DNA from: Planococcus lenghuensis
Lineage (GTDB): Bacteria; Bacillota; Bacilli; Bacillales_A; Planococcaceae
DNA: 64,000 nt
Assembly (NCBI RefSeq): GCF_001999905.1
Contig: NZ_CP019641.1
Coordinates: 265,483-329,482 of the forward strand
Direction: 5' to 3'
Shown: piece after piece, positions 45,985 through 55,702 of the stretch
Layout: every line of letters starts with the position of its first letter
Numbering within the stretch: the stretch's first letter is position 1
Position numbers and translations under genes: made by a program
The notes under the pieces: generated by a model
What the model was told of the DNA's origin: nothing
The model's input: only the letters and a program-made list of their open reading frames with translations
The model's database searches: none

Positions 45985-46173
45985 GTATGTTTCTTTAATT
46001 CAACTTATATAGAAAATTTTCGTTAATCGTCCGTTTTTGGGCAGTCTCTAACCCGGCTTTGACCAGCATTCTGTATTCTAATGGGCGCTTGGTCAATTCA
46101 GCTCTTTTACCTATCGATTTTTGATCAATTTTTTCAATCTCCACCATTACTTAAACTCTTTCCAAACTCTCTC

Positions 46174-49100
46174 TTACTTAAATTCTTTCCGTCTGAACTT
46201 CGCTGTCACTTCATAAACAATCGGTACGATGACCAATGTCAGAAGGGTTGAGCTTGTCAGGCCGCCAATTACGGTGATGCCGAGGCCTTTAGAAATCAGG
46301 CCGCCGCCTTCTGCACCGATGGCCAGCGGGATCAAGGCGCCGATTGTGGCAAGTGCCGTCATCAGGATTGGGCGCAATCGGGTTACACCGCCTTCGATTA
46401 AGGCTTCACGTGTTGTCATGCCGGCTTTTTCCATGTGGATGACGCGGTCGATCAGGACGATTGCATTGGTTACCACGATGCCGATCAGCATCAAGACACC
46501 GATCAATGCGGATACGCTCAACGGTTCGCCGGCAATCCATAATGCTACCAGTACACCGATGACTGTGAACGGCAACGAGAACAGGATGGAGAACGGTGCG
46601 AGTGCGCCGCCGAATGTTAGAACAAGCACGAAGTAGACAATCGCGATGGCTGCAAGCATTGCAAGGCCAAGCTGCGTAAAGGACTCGTTGATTTGTTCCG
46701 CCACACCCCCGTGGTCAATGGAAACACCGCTTGGAAAATCGATTTCGTCGATTTGCCCGTCAATTTCAGCCGTAATTTCAGAAGCGTTATTTCCGATCAC
46801 GTCAGCGCTGAGCGAGGCGTACATCTGACCGTCGCGGCGGCTGATTGTGTCGGACGCTTTTCCTTCCACTACTTCCATGACCTCGCCGATTTCAACGGTT
46901 GTGCCAAGCGCTGTCGGAAGCTGGATGGCAGTGACATCGTCGATTCCGCTGTATTCGGTTTCTTCTGTTTCGATATAGACATTGATATCCTGGCCGTCAT
47001 TTTTAACGGTCGTCAGAACCGGAGCTTCTCCAGTGCTGCGGAGTGCCATGCCGATTTGGACAGTGGTCAGTCCGTTCTGCGCCAATGTTTCCTGATCGGC
47101 AACCAATGTATATTGGTCATATGCTTCTGACAGGCTCGATTCAGTGTTTTCAAGACCTTCATGATTTTCCAATAAAGGCTGGATATCATCAATGGCTGCC
47201 TGAATATCTTCTAAATTATCTCCGTAGACGAATAGCTCAAATCCGCTGGCACCCATGGCTGCGAAATTCATGTTGTTCCATTCGCCTTCTTCAGTCTGTG
47301 CATTTAATTCATCGATCAGATTCGTTGTTTCATCTTCAAATCCTTCAAAATCATCCTCATAGGCAACAAAGAACAGCGCGGAATTGTCTCCGCCGCCCAT
47401 GCCCATTGCGGCCATCGGATTTTCTCCGCCGAGTGAGTATTGATAGGTTGTTACACCTTCGCGGCCGTCGATTAACGCCTCTGCATCAGATGCAACGGCT
47501 TCGACAGATTCACGGGTTTGGCCCGGTCCCGGCGAATACGTCGTAATGACCATTTTCTGTTCTTCTTCCGGAAGGAAGCTGACGCCAATGATCGGTACAA
47601 TGAAGAAACTTGCAATCAATAAAATCGAAGCTCCGCCGAATGTGACGATTTTATGGTTCAACGTCCATTCCAGCACGCGCTTGTAGCCGGCAGCCAATTT
47701 GCCTGGCTTGTGTTCCTTGGTTTCATTGGCAGAAAGGTTCTGCAATTGCTTGCCGTACATCGAATGCGCCATTATTGGAACAATCGTGATTGCGACGAGC
47801 AGGGAAGCGGATAATGCGAATACGACTGCGAGTGCAAATGGCAGGAATAATTCGCCAATTTGCCCGCTGACTAATGCAAGCGGCAGGAATACTGCAATCG
47901 TAACGATTGTAGATGAGAAGATCGGCAGGAACATTTCGCTTGTTGCCGAACGGATCAATTCCTTGCCGCGCAGTTTTTCACCCGGCAATGCCATGCGGCG
48001 ATAAATATTTTCAATCACGACAATCGAATCATCGATGACCCGCCCGATTGCGACGGTCAATGCACCGAGTGTCATGATGTTCAATGTGATATCCATCTGG
48101 TTCAACAGGAAAATCGCAATCAGCAGGGAAAGCGGGATCGAAATGATCGAGATGAACGTTGTTTTAAAGCTGCGCAGGAACAGGAGAATAATGATCACTG
48201 CGAATAAAATACCGAACAGGGCTTTGCTCAGCATCGTCTCAACCGATTTCTCGATTGGCTCGCCCTGGTCAAATGTGATATCCACCGTCAATGCCAAAGC
48301 GTTTTCGATTTCTGAAGCGATATCCTTAACATCATTGACGACATCCACCGTATTGGCATCAGGCGACTTGATAATTTGAATGCCGATCGATTCTTCACCG
48401 TTTGTGCGGGAAATCGATTCCGCTTCGCTGACGACTTCAATTTCAGCCAGTTCGCTGAGAGCTACTGTCGGTATGCCGGCAACGGCAGGTGTCTGTGGAG
48501 CAGCCGGCGCTTCCGTCGGAGGAGCTTGCGGTGTCTGGTCAGGAGCCACTGGTGTTTCACCAGGCGCTCCAGCGCCAGGCGCCTGTGCCTGTTGCGGAAT
48601 CGCCGGAATCTGCAGATTGCGAAGATCATCGACTGTTGTGATATTGCCGTCAATGACCAGGTTTTTCACTTCGCCGCCAAACTCGGTCAAGCCGATCGGG
48701 AAAGTAAGGTTCGAACCTTGAATCAATTGTTGGATTGTTTCTTCAGTCAGACCGTACTGCGCCATCTGTTCTTCATTGAAATTCATCGTTACTTTCTGTA
48801 TCCGCTGACCGGAAATCTGCGCGTCGGATAATCCAGCAACGCCTTCAAGCTGCGGCAGCACATCGTCTTCAACAACGTCCGTCAATTCTTCCAGTGAACG
48901 GTCCGGATCGGAGATGCTCAGCGTCAGAACCGGGAACGCATCAATGCTGATGCGGTCAACGGTTGGATCTTCTGCCCTATCGGGAATTTCAATTTGTGAA
49001 AGGGCATCTTCCACTTCCCTTACGGCTTCATCCATATCCACATCAAAATCATATTGAATCTGGATGATCGAAGCATTTGCCATCGATGTCGACGTTGTAA

Positions 49101-49338
49101 GTTCAACGCCATTCATGTTCTGAATGCGCTGTTCAAATGGAACAGTGATTTCGTCCATCACTTCATCCGGCGCAGCACCCGGGTAAACGGTGATAACTGT
49201 CGCTGCCGGCACGGTAATGTTCGGAATTGACTCTTGTTTCATCGTCAATCCTGCGTAAAGTCCGGCCACGACGACCATGATGGTCAAGATCCAGATGGCG
49301 AACTTATTCTTTAATGAAAAATCGATAATCTTCTTCAA
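46174..49338 (-). CDS. swrC: RND efflux pump, SwrC-like
   Basis: 1054-residue resistance-nodulation-division transporter, proton-driven, in the cytoplasmic membrane. Twelve membrane helices and two large outer loops are evident: the first helix at residues 10-30, GRVIDDSIVVIENIYRR near 440 (proton-relay Asp pair) and IGIVVTNAIVLIDRVIHMEK near 965. The closest known type is SwrC/YerP of B. subtilis, linked to surfactin and drug export. The start is TTG at 49338, 8 bases after GGAGT. A Pro/Ala/Gln-rich insert occupies about residues 246-286 of the first outer loop. It lies 12 bases behind its TetR regulator. Confidence 0.92.
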   Translation of the reverse strand: MKKIIDFSLKNKFAIWILTIMVVVAGLYAGLTMKQESIPNITVPAATVITVYPGAAPDEVMDEITVPFEQRIQNMNGVELTTSTSMANASIIQIQYDFDVDMDEAVREVEDALSQIEIPDRAEDPTVDRISIDAFPVLTLSISDPDRSLEELTDVVEDDVLPQLEGVAGLSDAQISGQRIQKVTMNFNEEQMAQYGLTEETIQQLIQGSNLTFPIGLTEFGGEVKNLVIDGNITTVDDLRNLQIPAIPQQAQAPGAGAPGETPVAPDQTPQAPPTEAPAAPQTPAVAGIPTVALSELAEIEVVSEAESISRTNGEESIGIQIIKSPDANTVDVVNDVKDIASEIENALALTVDITFDQGEPIEKSVETMLSKALFGILFAVIIILLFLRSFKTTFISIISIPLSLLIAIFLLNQMDITLNIMTLGALTVAIGRVIDDSIVVIENIYRRMALPGEKLRGKELIRSATSEMFLPIFSSTIVTIAVFLPLALVSGQIGELFLPFALAVVFALSASLLVAITIVPIMAHSMYGKQLQNLSANETKEHKPGKLAAGYKRVLEWTLNHKIVTFGGASILLIASFFIVPIIGVSFLPEEEQKMVITTYSPGPGQTRESVEAVASDAEALIDGREGVTTYQYSLGGENPMAAMGMGGGDNSALFFVAYEDDFEGFEDETTNLIDELNAQTEEGEWNNMNFAAMGASGFELFVYGDNLEDIQAAIDDIQPLLENHEGLENTESSLSEAYDQYTLVADQETLAQNGLTTVQIGMALRSTGEAPVLTTVKNDGQDINVYIETEETEYSGIDDVTAIQLPTALGTTVEIGEVMEVVEGKASDTISRRDGQMYASLSADVIGNNASEITAEIDGQIDEIDFPSGVSIDHGGVAEQINESFTQLGLAMLAAIAIVYFVLVLTFGGALAPFSILFSLPFTVIGVLVALWIAGEPLSVSALIGVLMLIGIVVTNAIVLIDRVIHMEKAGMTTREALIEGGVTRLRPILMTALATIGALIPLAIGAEGGGLISKGLGITVIGGLTSSTLLTLVIVPIVYEVTAKFRRKEFK

Positions 49339-49350
49339 CTAGGACACTCC

Positions 49351-50169
49351 TCAGCGATGATTCTTCAATAGAAGAACTTCTTTTTCAATTTGTTTTTCCT
49401 GCGACAGGTAATCAGCCAGCGCATCGATTAGAAACTCACGTGGCTCATCCTGCTGCAGTTCCTGGCGCAATAAATCCAGTGATGCCAGCCGTTGGGCAGT
49501 ATTTTTTGAATAAAGCTTGATTTTCGTTTCCATATCGGCGAAAAGGCTGTCCATCGAAAAGCCATTCTCGCTCTTCTCCGTAAAAACGGCTTCCATCGAC
49601 TCGAGCTGCATCGTAATCGCTTCTACAGAAGAAGCGATGAAGCGGCTCAATTTATCGGTGGACAACTGACGGTTTTCCAGAATGGTCGTAATCATATATT
49701 CTTTCAAAATCCCTTCGACAACAGTGGTCAAATCTTCTAGGAATGGTTCGATTTCCTGTCCAAATGCTTCCAGCAGCATCGTTTTGTGGAATTTCGAAGA
49801 AGAACTTCGCATCTCCTGCAGCAAGGACGTCAGCTGCTCATTGCCATCGGTCGGCATATCCTTGAACACCATGATGAAGAAATCCCGTTCGCCTAAAATG
49901 CTTTCCAACTCAAACGCCAATTTCTTCGCAAACGCTTCCTTCGGCGAAAGGTCTTCTGAGATTTCCAAATGCTCCAACCCTTCAAGCGTCTCCGCCTGAT
50001 ACCGTTTGAGAATGCTCACCAGCAAACTCTCTTTGGAATCATAATGCTTATAGAACGCACCTTTTGAAATATCCACAGTATGGGCGATTTCCTGAACCGA
50101 TGTCTGATGGAAACCTTTAATGGAAAAAAGGTGTACCGCCGCATTCATCAATTCCTGTTTTTTGTCCAT
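49351..50169 (-). CDS. TetR-family repressor (YerO-like)
   Basis: 272 residues. The N-terminal helix-turn-helix is MNAAVHLFSIKGFHQTSVQEI...VDISKGAFYKHYDSKESLL at residues 8-50. The rest is helical ligand-binding and dimer domain. AAGGAAGGG precedes the ATG. First gene of a two-gene operon with the swrC-like pump, as yerO precedes swrC in B. subtilis, so it probably represses pump and self. Confidence 0.9.
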   Translation of the reverse strand: MDKKQELMNAAVHLFSIKGFHQTSVQEIAHTVDISKGAFYKHYDSKESLLVSILKRYQAETLEGLEHLEISEDLSPKEAFAKKLAFELESILGERDFFIMVFKDMPTDGNEQLTSLLQEMRSSSSKFHKTMLLEAFGQEIEPFLEDLTTVVEGILKEYMITTILENRQLSTDKLSRFIASSVEAITMQLESMEAVFTEKSENGFSMDSLFADMETKIKLYSKNTAQRLASLDLLRQELQQDEPREFLIDALADYLSQEKQIEKEVLLLKNHR

Positions 50170-50190
50170 CGAACCCTTCCTTTCAACTAG

Positions 50191-50218
50191 TTGGTCACGA
50201 ATGGTGACTTATTGGTCA
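50191..50218. promoter_or_regulatory. Probable operator of the TetR-RND operon
   Basis: Contains the inverted repeat GTCAC-GAATG-GTGAC (50194-50208) and two direct copies of TTGGTCA (50191-50197, 50212-50218). It lies about 25 bases before the repressor start, the expected place for a TetR autoregulatory site. Confidence 0.5.
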
Positions 50219-50463
50219 TACGTTAAATCATAAAATTATTAATTACCAAAGTCAATTTGATTGGCCTCTGAAAATATGGAGAGTTTGTGACTGGAAATTA
50301 TGGGCTTATATGAAAATAAAACATAAAGGGGCGAATAAAAGACATTGGGGGCGCTTATAACTTGCCACTCAAAATAAAAGATTAAATAAGCTGAACTAAA
50401 TTTTTAAAAAATTATCCTTTCAGGTAAATAGAAAATAAAGTTTACCCGAAAGAATCGAGTGCG

Positions 50464-50850
50464 ATGAACGATGACCAACCTATCCGTGAATTGGAGGAAG
50501 TGAGAAAATCGGCTCAGGACCGCCGCTCTTATGAGTGATACCAGGCGCTTCTTCTCTAAAAAAAGACTATCCCGAAACAGAGATTGCAAAAATCATCTGA
50601 CGTAGTTCGCTTACGGTCTCGAACTACGTCGATGCCTATCAAAAAGCGGTATTGCCGGGTTTCGTTGGGGATTCAACCGGAAAACCACCAAATTTGTCTG
50701 CTAATCAAAAACAGGCTTTGTAAGAAACCGTCGCGTACAAGATCCCAATAGATGTAGGATTTCTTTCACGGTCCAACTGGATGCTTTACTTATGCCTATC
50801 CGACGAACTACACTATTCATTCATGCTTAACGCATGGGCTGATGAACTAG
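50464..50850 (+). pseudogene. Decayed IS630 OrfA remnant
   Basis: With stops and small gaps ignored the frame reads MNDDQPIRELEEVRKSAQDR, then VSNYVDAYQK, STGKPPNLSANQKQA and IPIDVGFLSRSNWML. This follows the type B OrfA (EKQDQLSELQEAMNQAKDRR, VSSYLSAY, STGKKPKLTAEQQ, TPADVGFSARYNWTL) throughout. At least four in-frame stops are present. The OrfB half is missing. Confidence 0.75.
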
Positions 50851-50955
50851 TGCATTCCTTAGTTTTCGGCTAATGATATAATTCTATTTGTTGTATTCGA
50901 CAAGGACTACATCGTGGCCATAGTCAGTTTTGTTTGTCTATGGCATTCTAGAAAT

Positions 50956-52662
50956 GGTTCTTACGTGAAGTTGGTGAAGGAATTTTTAATCCTTACGGTA
51001 GTATAATGAAGAAAAAAGGAGCGCGCAGCTATGCATAACATCGCTTGGCCATCTCCAGATCCTTCCCTTAAGCTCTTCTGCGTTTCGATGCACGATGACG
51101 TTTACAACTTGTTTGTCAAAAGCACATGAACTTCTTCACACTGCCCTGCCTGTTCCGCTCTCAGTTCCCGGCCCCATAGCCGATATTCGCGTAAAGTCCA
51201 GGACCTCCCAATCAGTGGCCGGGCTGTAGAACTTTGTATTTTGACAAGAGAATGGTTTTGTGACCAAGAGGACTGTCCTGTTCGGATCTTCACGGAGAGA
51301 TTCGATGGAATCTCCATAAATCGCCGGCGGACAGACCGGACCGAACAGGCTTTGCGGAAAATCGCTTTTTCACCCAGCTGCCTGACGGCCGAAAAAGTAG
51401 CCTATTCCCTGCAGATTCCGATCAGCCATGATGCCCTGCTTGAACTGGTTCATCGGACAGAAGTAACACCGACGGTGTCTCCCTTTCTTAGGGCTTGATG
51501 ATTTCGCTTTCCGAAAAGGTCATACGTACGGAACACTTATCTGCGATCTTGAGTCTCGCCAACCGATTGCGCTATTGCCCGATCGACTCCCAGAGACGAT
51601 TACAACATGGCTCAAAACCCGACCCGAAGTCCTGCTAGTCAGCCGGGATGGTTTTACCGCTTTCCGGCAAGGAATCACGGAAGCGAACCGGTCTATTCTC
51701 CAGGTCTACGACCGCTGGCACTTCATCTGTAATGCCAAGAAACAGTTGGATTTGTTGTTACTACCGCTTATTCCGTCAGTGATTTCCTGGTCGTTGCCGT
51801 GTGAAAGCTCTGCAGAGGTGCCGGTGAACCTATCAGAAAAACGGGCGAAAGACCGGCAGAAACAAAAGTGGGAGTTAATTCTGGAAATCCAGGAAGCATA
51901 TAAAAAAGGTAAACGTATTTCAAGACTGGCCAGGGAGTATGAACTAAATTGGCGGACTGTTCAGAAGTACATACGGATGACCAGTCCCCCTTCCGCTAGC
52001 CGTGTAAGGAGGCGGCCGACAGATAAGTACCAGTCATTAATCCAGCGTTTAGAAACTGAAGGCAAGACGGTAAAAGAGATTTATCAGTGTCTCCAGGAAC
52101 AAGGGTATGCCGGTACGTATTCCGCTGTCCGGACTGTCGTGGAAACGTTACGGAAGAAACGGAATCTGCGGTTCTCCGAGGAAGAAGCCGTACGGTTTTC
52201 CAGAAGACAAGTGAGCGCTTATCTTTGGAGACCTGCGGCAGAGCTGACAGCTGAAGAAGTAGGTCTGTTAAGAAAGATCTTTCAGCTATATCCGGCAATC
52301 GAACCGCTTTATCAGCTTGTCCAGGAGTACCGTCGGGTTATCCAGGCGAGAGATTATGATGGCTTCCTGAAGTGGCTGACGGCTCAACTGTCTTCTCGAG
52401 ACCAGCCATTCTATCAGTATGCCCGCCGGCTGCGAAGTGACTTGCAGGCTGTGAAGCACGGTCTCTTATTGTCTTATAGCAACGGATTGCTGGAAGGCCA
52501 GATCAATCGTTTAAAGATGATTAAGCGGATGACGTATGGCAGAGCTCATCTTCATTTGTTGGAGAAACGAGTTCTTTACCGTCTATAATTTTTATTGCGA
52601 AAAAATTAAGACTGAAGCTAATAGAAGGAGGCAAACTTCATCACCAACTTCACGTAAGAACC
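50956..52662 (+). mobile_element. ISL3-family insertion sequence, degenerate (1707 bp)
   Basis: Inverted repeats GGTTCTTACGTGAAGTTGGT match exactly at both ends (50956 onward; 52662 backward), and extend a few bases more. The GGTTCTT start and transposase type identify ISL3. Flanking 8-mers do not match. Confidence 0.88.
51031..52588 (+). pseudogene. ISL3 transposase with a nonsense codon and a frameshift
   Basis: ATG 51031 begins MHNIAWPSPDPSLKLFC. An in-frame TGA at 51127 precedes the zinc-ribbon region HCPACSALSSRPHSRYSRK. The frame stays open to 51496, where a one-base insertion in the CCC run near 51481 shifts it. The catalytic part then continues as FLGLDDFAFRKGHTYGT and runs to 52588 (YSNGLLEGQINRLKMIKRM, the ISL3 C-terminal Glu motif). 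Both lesions make it inactive, though about 337 residues remain open at the 3' end. Confidence 0.9.
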
Positions 52663-52726
52663 ATTTTCTGCTTGCCAAAAACATTTTGTTTGTATATCTG
52701 TAAGGATATACGATAGCCGAAAAGAG

Positions 52727-52789
52727 CGTTCGTAAACGTATCTAAACATTTTACGAACGTTCGCCTATTTGCACATACTTTTACGAACG
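52727..52789. repeat. Resolvase-type dyads upstream of the serine recombinase (res-like)
   Basis: The 10-mer CGTTCGTAAA (52727-52736) is inverted as TTTACGAACG at 52750-52759, and TTTACGAACG recurs at 52780-52789 opposite CGTTCG at 52758-52763. Two adjacent dyads of 32-34 bp therefore precede the recombinase gene, in the manner of resolvase sub-sites. A TATAAT at 52799-52804 follows, so binding would also control the gene. Confidence 0.7.
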
Positions 52790-52835
52790 GTTTTCGGGTA
52801 TAATCAGAAGAAAGAATCAATTTATGGGGTGAATT

Positions 52836-53471
52836 ATGGAACATCGCAAATTTGGTTACATACGTGTCAGCAGCAAAGATCAAAACGAAGGCCGTCAATT
52901 GGATGCCATGCGGAAAATGGGCATCACTGAACGGGACATTTATCTGGACAAGCAAAGTGGCAAGAATTTCGAACGGGCGAATTATCAGCTGCTCAAACGG
53001 GTTATCCGCAAAGGAGATATTTTGTATATCCATTCACTGGATCGGTTTGGCCGGAACAAAGAAGAGATTCTCCAGGAATGGAATGATCTCACGAAAAACA
53101 TTGAAGCCGATATTGTGGTCTTGGATATGCCGTTATTGAATACGACCCAGTACAAAGATAGTATGGGGACATTTATTGCGGACTTGGTTTTGCAGATCCT
53201 TTCCTGGATGGCTGAAGAGGAACGGGAACGGATCCGGAAACGGCAGCGTGAAGGAATCGATTTAGCCTTACAAAAAGGTGTTCAATTTGGGAGACCAGCT
53301 GTTTATATTTCAGAAGAATTCAAAGAGGTTTATAGAAAATGGAAAATTGGAGAGTTAACTGCAGTGGAAGCTATGCAAGAGGCCGGAGTGAAAAAGACCA
53401 GTTTTTACAAATTGGTAAAAGCATTTGAAGAAGAGATAGTTAACCCCTTATATAGAAGAAACTCAACATAA
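52836..53471 (+). CDS. Serine site-specific recombinase (resolvase/invertase)
   Basis: 211 residues. The catalytic Ser is in FGYIRVSSKDQNEGRQLDA near residue 12. GDILYIHSLDRFGRNKEEIL near 65 holds the conserved Arg pair, and MAEEERERIRKRQREGI near 130 begins the long E helix. The C-terminal helix-turn-helix is GELTAVEAMQEAGVKKTSFYKL. Size and order match resolvases of Tn552/BinR type and plasmid multimer-resolution enzymes. GGGGTG precedes the ATG. Dyads just upstream are its probable binding sites, and one similar dyad lies at 63690-63718. Confidence 0.92.
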   Translation: MEHRKFGYIRVSSKDQNEGRQLDAMRKMGITERDIYLDKQSGKNFERANYQLLKRVIRKGDILYIHSLDRFGRNKEEILQEWNDLTKNIEADIVVLDMPLLNTTQYKDSMGTFIADLVLQILSWMAEEERERIRKRQREGIDLALQKGVQFGRPAVYISEEFKEVYRKWKIGELTAVEAMQEAGVKKTSFYKLVKAFEEEIVNPLYRRNST

Positions 53472-53582
53472 ATGAGCCAATTTCATAAATGGCTTATTTA
53501 AAAAAGTGCAGATGGCTTTCCTGTCTTTTTTCTCGCTAAAAAATTGTTGTACGAATCCAATGAATGATTGAACGGGCAGGAA

Positions 53583-53687
53583 CCCGCTCGCTTTCCGCGG
53601 ACTGACCGGCAAGCCTCACCGCCCGTTCCGTGCGGCGGGATCTTGCCAGCCAGTTATCCCGCCGGAGTCTCGCAAGTTCCCAGCCCG
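53583..53687. repeat. GC-rich palindromic repeat in the IS1182 3' end (copy 2)
   Basis: ACCCGCTCGCTTTCCGCGG, then GACCGGCAAGCCTCACCGCC and GCCGGAGTCTCGCAAGTTCC. Shares nearly all of its sequence with 43976-44083. Confidence 0.7.
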
Positions 53688-53714
53688 TATAAATAATAGA
53701 AAGAAACAGGTTCT

Positions 53715-55073
53715 CTAGGCAGCGGCTTGATTCATGTCATTGGCCCGTTTTAAACGATCGGCTGCCATTCGGCATGCGTTGTACACGAGGGTGACCAACT
53801 GAAAATGAATTTTTGCTTTTTTGCCGGTACGGTGACGTACATTGTTCAAGTCGAACAGTTCTTTTAGATAGGCATTCACCCGTTCGACAGCGCCCCGTGT
53901 CTTGTAGGCAATCGCCCATTTTATGGAACTTCTAGCTGGCACAGTATGCTTGCGAAGGTCGATCGACCTTTTGATCTTAACGACTTTCTGGCAAAGGGAA
54001 TCATGCTGTAATGGACAAGTGGCACATTCGTGTGGCCGGGTATATTTCAGGGTTTCGTATTTGGCATCGAAACTGTCATAGCGATACGCGTGTTCTCGGA
54101 CGCAGGTGGGCGCAAACTGTTCATTGAATCCAAGCACTTCCCCTTCCTGGCGCCGATTATAGGCAATGACGGCTTGGAGATTCATCCGGCGCAACTGCTC
54201 ATAGACCGCCTTGTAATCATAGCCCTTATCCATGATGCCTGCCTGGAACCGGTCGGGCCATCGTGCATCAACCTGCTTTAACAGTGGAATGGCGGCTTTC
54301 CCATCATTGAGACTCCCGGAGCTCATGAGTCCGCTGACAATGTACTGGCTTTCCGTACTGACAGCGAGATGAGCTTTATATCCGAACCAGAAGGTGTTCT
54401 TGCCGTCGCTGTTTTTCTTGATGCCCCATTTCGGGTCGGTCGGCATCTCGCACGCGAGTGTGTCAGCCGATTCGTCCAACAGGTGGATCATCTCTTTTTC
54501 ATAAAGCGTCTTGGCTTCTTCCGCTGCTTTCTGTTCAGTAAGCCATTTCTCTCGTTCGTCTTTGGACTTGCGTCCAGGTTTCTTCGGGGCAGGTTTCTCT
54601 TTTTTGGGTGACGCGATCGCTTTGTCGCGCGCTTCAAAATGAGTCGCATCAATCGCCAGCGATTCTTCCGTAATGAAGCCTTCCTGGATGGCTTGTGCGA
54701 CCAGGACATCTTGAATGACCGCCAATGCATCCGTCTCGCTGATTGCTGAGATCATCCGGGAATAGGAAGATTCAGAGGGCACGTCATCAGACAACAGAAA
54801 CCCACAGTCGAATCGAAAGAACGGGTCCTGTCCCAGGCGTTTAACCAATCGTTTAATCGTCGGAATTCGCTCCACCACACGAGCAGCGATCAACGAATAG
54901 ATCATGGCGCCGGTATTCAGTTCCCGAGGAGCCCCTCGATGGGTCTTTTTATCAAAAATGCGAAGAAGCGGACCCAGTTCCAATGTCGAAAAAATGGCAT
55001 TGAACCGGTGGGTAGGTGCCATTTCGAATAATTCCTGCATGTCAAACAGGTTATCTTGTCTTATAATAGGCAT
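53715..55073 (-). CDS. IS1182-family transposase
   Basis: 452 residues. The N-terminal DUF772-type domain is GAPRELNTGAMIYSLIAARV and DVPSESSYSRMISAI. DDE contexts are SLAIDATHFEARDKA near residue 140, GIMDKGYDYKAVYEQL near 255 and YKTRGAVERVNAYLKELFDL near 390. A zinc-ribbon-like CATCPLQHDSLCQK lies near 350. Full length, no frameshift. Confidence 0.92.
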   Translation of the reverse strand: MPIIRQDNLFDMQELFEMAPTHRFNAIFSTLELGPLLRIFDKKTHRGAPRELNTGAMIYSLIAARVVERIPTIKRLVKRLGQDPFFRFDCGFLLSDDVPSESSYSRMISAISETDALAVIQDVLVAQAIQEGFITEESLAIDATHFEARDKAIASPKKEKPAPKKPGRKSKDEREKWLTEQKAAEEAKTLYEKEMIHLLDESADTLACEMPTDPKWGIKKNSDGKNTFWFGYKAHLAVSTESQYIVSGLMSSGSLNDGKAAIPLLKQVDARWPDRFQAGIMDKGYDYKAVYEQLRRMNLQAVIAYNRRQEGEVLGFNEQFAPTCVREHAYRYDSFDAKYETLKYTRPHECATCPLQHDSLCQKVVKIKRSIDLRKHTVPARSSIKWAIAYKTRGAVERVNAYLKELFDLNNVRHRTGKKAKIHFQLVTLVYNACRMAADRLKRANDMNQAAA

Positions 55074-55200
55074 AGAGCGCTTTCCCTCCTGTTTTGGTGT
55101 GTTGTGGTGACTACCATTATACAGGATTTGGGGAGGTGCTCCTTTTTTAACTTCTGACCGCCTTAGAGCCGCAAGGCCTCACAATTATGAAATTGGTTCA

Positions 55201-55335
55201 ATTAATTTCGAAGTTAGAAACCTTCTTAATGAATGGCTTCGAATTAAAATGCGAAGTCGATTCGGTTATCACTACAACGTCAATTACAAAAAGAAACAGA
55301 TAGAAGCTATGTGGGATTTGGATTACGATTACTAA
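55201..55335 (+). pseudogene. 3' fragment of a gene cut by IS1182
   Basis: An open frame of 44 codons enters from the IS1182 edge and ends at TAA 55333: INFEVRNLLNEWLRIKMRS then FGYHYNVNYKKKQIEAMW. A terminator follows 15 bases on, which supports a genuine gene end. I do not recognise the family. Confidence 0.4.
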
Positions 55336-55352
55336 AAAATAAATTACATCGA

Positions 55353-55378
55353 GAGCGCCGTAACCGGCGTTCTTTTTT
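55353..55378 (+). terminator. Terminator after the truncated gene
   Basis: GAGCGCCG-TAAC-CGGCGTTC stem (one G-T pair), then six T. Confidence 0.75.
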
Positions 55379-55702
55379 ATGCAAAAATCCAGAGTGCCTT
55401 CAGCCCCTTTTCATTTGCCGTATGAGCGACATGATTGTATTCTGTAGGTGTTCTTTTGCTGTTCCATTGCTGTTCTGAGCTACCGCTATTAAACGCTAAC
55501 AAACTCAGTAATACCAAGGGTAAAAGGTGTTCAGTAGCCGTTCCGAGCCTCGCCATGCCGCTCCGTTTATCCGCTTACGTTCGAAAGTTTTTGCCGTATA
55601 GCCGCACATAAGTATAGATAATACGCCATTGTTTATACTGATACTTGCATGCATAGAATCTGTAAAGAAACAATTTACATGAAGAGGTTCAGCATCTTTG
55701 AT

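Larger units (their letters stand above)
44872..46009 (+). mobile_element. IS630-family element, type B copy 2 (1138 bp)
   Basis: TA at 44870-44871 and 46010-46011. It encodes the same proteins as the copy at 15737-16874. It splits a small minus-strand ORF that follows swrC. Confidence 0.93.
44864..46147 (-). pseudogene. Small ORF behind swrC, interrupted by IS630
   Basis: Codons 1-45 run from ATG at 46147 to the IS630 edge at 46012 (beginning MVEIEKIDQKSIGKRAEL, then LTKRPLEYRMLVKAGLETAQ). Removing the IS and one TA adds codons for Leu-Asp and a stop at 44864-44866, giving 47 residues. GGAAAG stands about 10 bases before the ATG. It begins 26 bases after the swrC stop on the same strand. 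Not in a family I recognise; the insertion replaces only its last two residues and adds a new tail. Confidence 0.4.
53473..55200 (-). mobile_element. IS1182-family insertion sequence (about 1.73 kb)
   Basis: Candidate ends TGAGCCAATTTCATAA (left) and, as complement, TGAACCAATTTCATAA (right) are inverted repeats. The left end is shared with the truncated copy at 43867. It holds one intact transposase and a GC-rich palindromic 3' tail. It starts directly after the resolvase stop and cuts a gene fragment at its right side. Confidence 0.8.

Noticed and set aside
46229..48831. Several long plus-strand frames
   Set aside because: Antisense to the RND pump gene with no ribosome sites or family motifs.
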